The translations under genes and the position numbers were made by a program. Positions 39,029 to 39,136 of a stretch of DNA of 39,136 nt are shown piece by piece (position 1 is the first letter of the stretch; every line of letters starts with the position of its first letter). The stretch is taken from the NCBI RefSeq assembly GCF_040779325.2, contig NZ_JBFONT020000015.1, positions 1 to 39,136 of the forward strand, given 5' to 3'. The stretch is from Aestuariibius violaceus (GTDB lineage Bacteria; Pseudomonadota; Alphaproteobacteria; Rhodobacterales; Rhodobacteraceae). The notes under the pieces are model-generated. The model did not search any database and was not told the origin of the DNA. It saw only the letters and a program-made list of their open reading frames with translations.

Positions 39029-39032
39029 TGAA

Positions 39033-39093
39033 TTTTGCAACCGACTTGTAAGTCATTGTTTTACAAAGGCCGACAATCGGGAGATTTGCAAAA
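39033..39093. repeat. Candidate integrase arm-type sites, right side
   Basis: TTTTGCAA (39033-39040) and TTTGCAAAA (39085-39093, the same word inverted) lie between the SRAP stop and attR. Between them is a separate inverted repeat, TTGTAA (39046-39051) and TTACAA (39061-39066). The TTTTGCA word also occurs twice left of the core, so four copies flank the attachment core in the circular phage. Confidence 0.4.
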
Positions 39094-39123
39094 GAAGTCC
39101 TTTGAAATCAATGGCGAAAGCTG

Positions 39124-39136
39124 TCCCCTACGGGCT
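39124..39136. repeat. attR core (right copy of 13-bp direct repeat)
   Basis: TCCCCTACGGGCT, identical to positions 1-13. The window ends at its last base, so the repeat may be longer than seen. The preceding 95 bases after the SRAP stop carry no gene. Confidence 0.8.

Larger units (their letters stand above)
1..39136. mobile_element. Complete integrated siphophage (prophage)
   Basis: The window starts and ends with the same 13 bases. An integrase lies at the left edge, followed by a lysogeny switch, replication genes, a full head-tail-lysis set and cargo genes at the right edge. No essential siphophage module appears to be missing and no structural gene is visibly broken, so the element may be intact. 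The HNH-terminase-portal-protease-capsid order is that of HK97-like, cos-packaging phages. Completeness is judged from recognisable genes only; inducibility cannot be judged from sequence. Confidence 0.93.

Noticed and set aside
1..39136. CRISPR array or insertion sequence
   Set aside because: No regularly spaced repeats and no transposase gene were seen on either strand.

Overview
The window reads as one complete integrated temperate siphophage (prophage) of about 39.1 kb, bounded exactly by a 13-bp direct repeat (positions 1-13 and 39124-39136) that looks like the attL/attR core. The base composition is G+C-rich, codons ending in G or C dominate, GATC is strikingly frequent, and the tail chaperone resembles that of alphaproteobacterial gene transfer agents. 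Together these suggest an alphaproteobacterial host, most likely a member of the Rhodobacterales. That placement is inference from style, not from a search.

Left arm (41-7732, minus strand): one long leftward operon whose genes mostly overlap by ATGA, GTGA or TGATG. It starts with a cassette of small unknown proteins (7.7-4.4 kb), including a Lar-like zinc protein with a membrane anchor and a treble-clef zinc-finger protein. A C5-cytosine DNA methyltransferase, an ASCH-domain protein and a MazG-like nucleotide pyrophosphohydrolase follow. It ends with an excisionase-like protein and a tyrosine integrase whose stop codon is embedded next to its own terminator.

Switch (7949-8595): a short XRE repressor (minus) faces a Cro-like protein (plus) across a perfect 19-bp palindromic operator. 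The repressor has no peptidase domain.

Early right arm (8.6-15.9 kb): a small minus-strand island (8569-9156) lies inside otherwise rightward genes. These are small early proteins, a beta-class N4/N6 DNA methyltransferase, a TOPRIM primase-like protein lacking one zinc ligand and a D5/SF3 helicase. A 480-bp non-coding stretch then carries a perfect 27-bp inverted repeat and repeated TCTGCCCC words (candidate origin or regulatory region). Two further small genes lead to a phage-borne, initiator-like tRNA-Met(CAT) at 15990-16065.

Late genes (16.1-36.1 kb, plus strand): HNH nuclease, a candidate cos site, small and large terminase, portal, ClpP-like prohead protease, HK97 capsid protein, connector and completion proteins, tail tube, tail chaperone, tape measure, distal tail proteins, NlpC/P60 tail peptidase, a 1602-residue J-like tip/fibre protein and its chaperone-like partner. 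The lysis module has membrane proteins, a muramidase-like endolysin with a C-terminal membrane anchor and overlapping spanin-like genes. A strong terminator (34958-34981) precedes the endolysin.

Right end (36.2-39.1 kb): cargo ('moron') genes with different composition and mixed strands. They are a sulfotransferase-like protein, a membrane/coiled-coil protein, a zinc-ribbon protein and an SRAP (HMCES/YedK-type) abasic-site protein. After them come candidate integrase arm sites and attR. The genome therefore combines an ordinary HK97-like virion with several less ordinary accessory features: the initiator-like tRNA, the repeat-built methyltransferase recognition region, the prophage-borne sulfotransferase and the SRAP gene.
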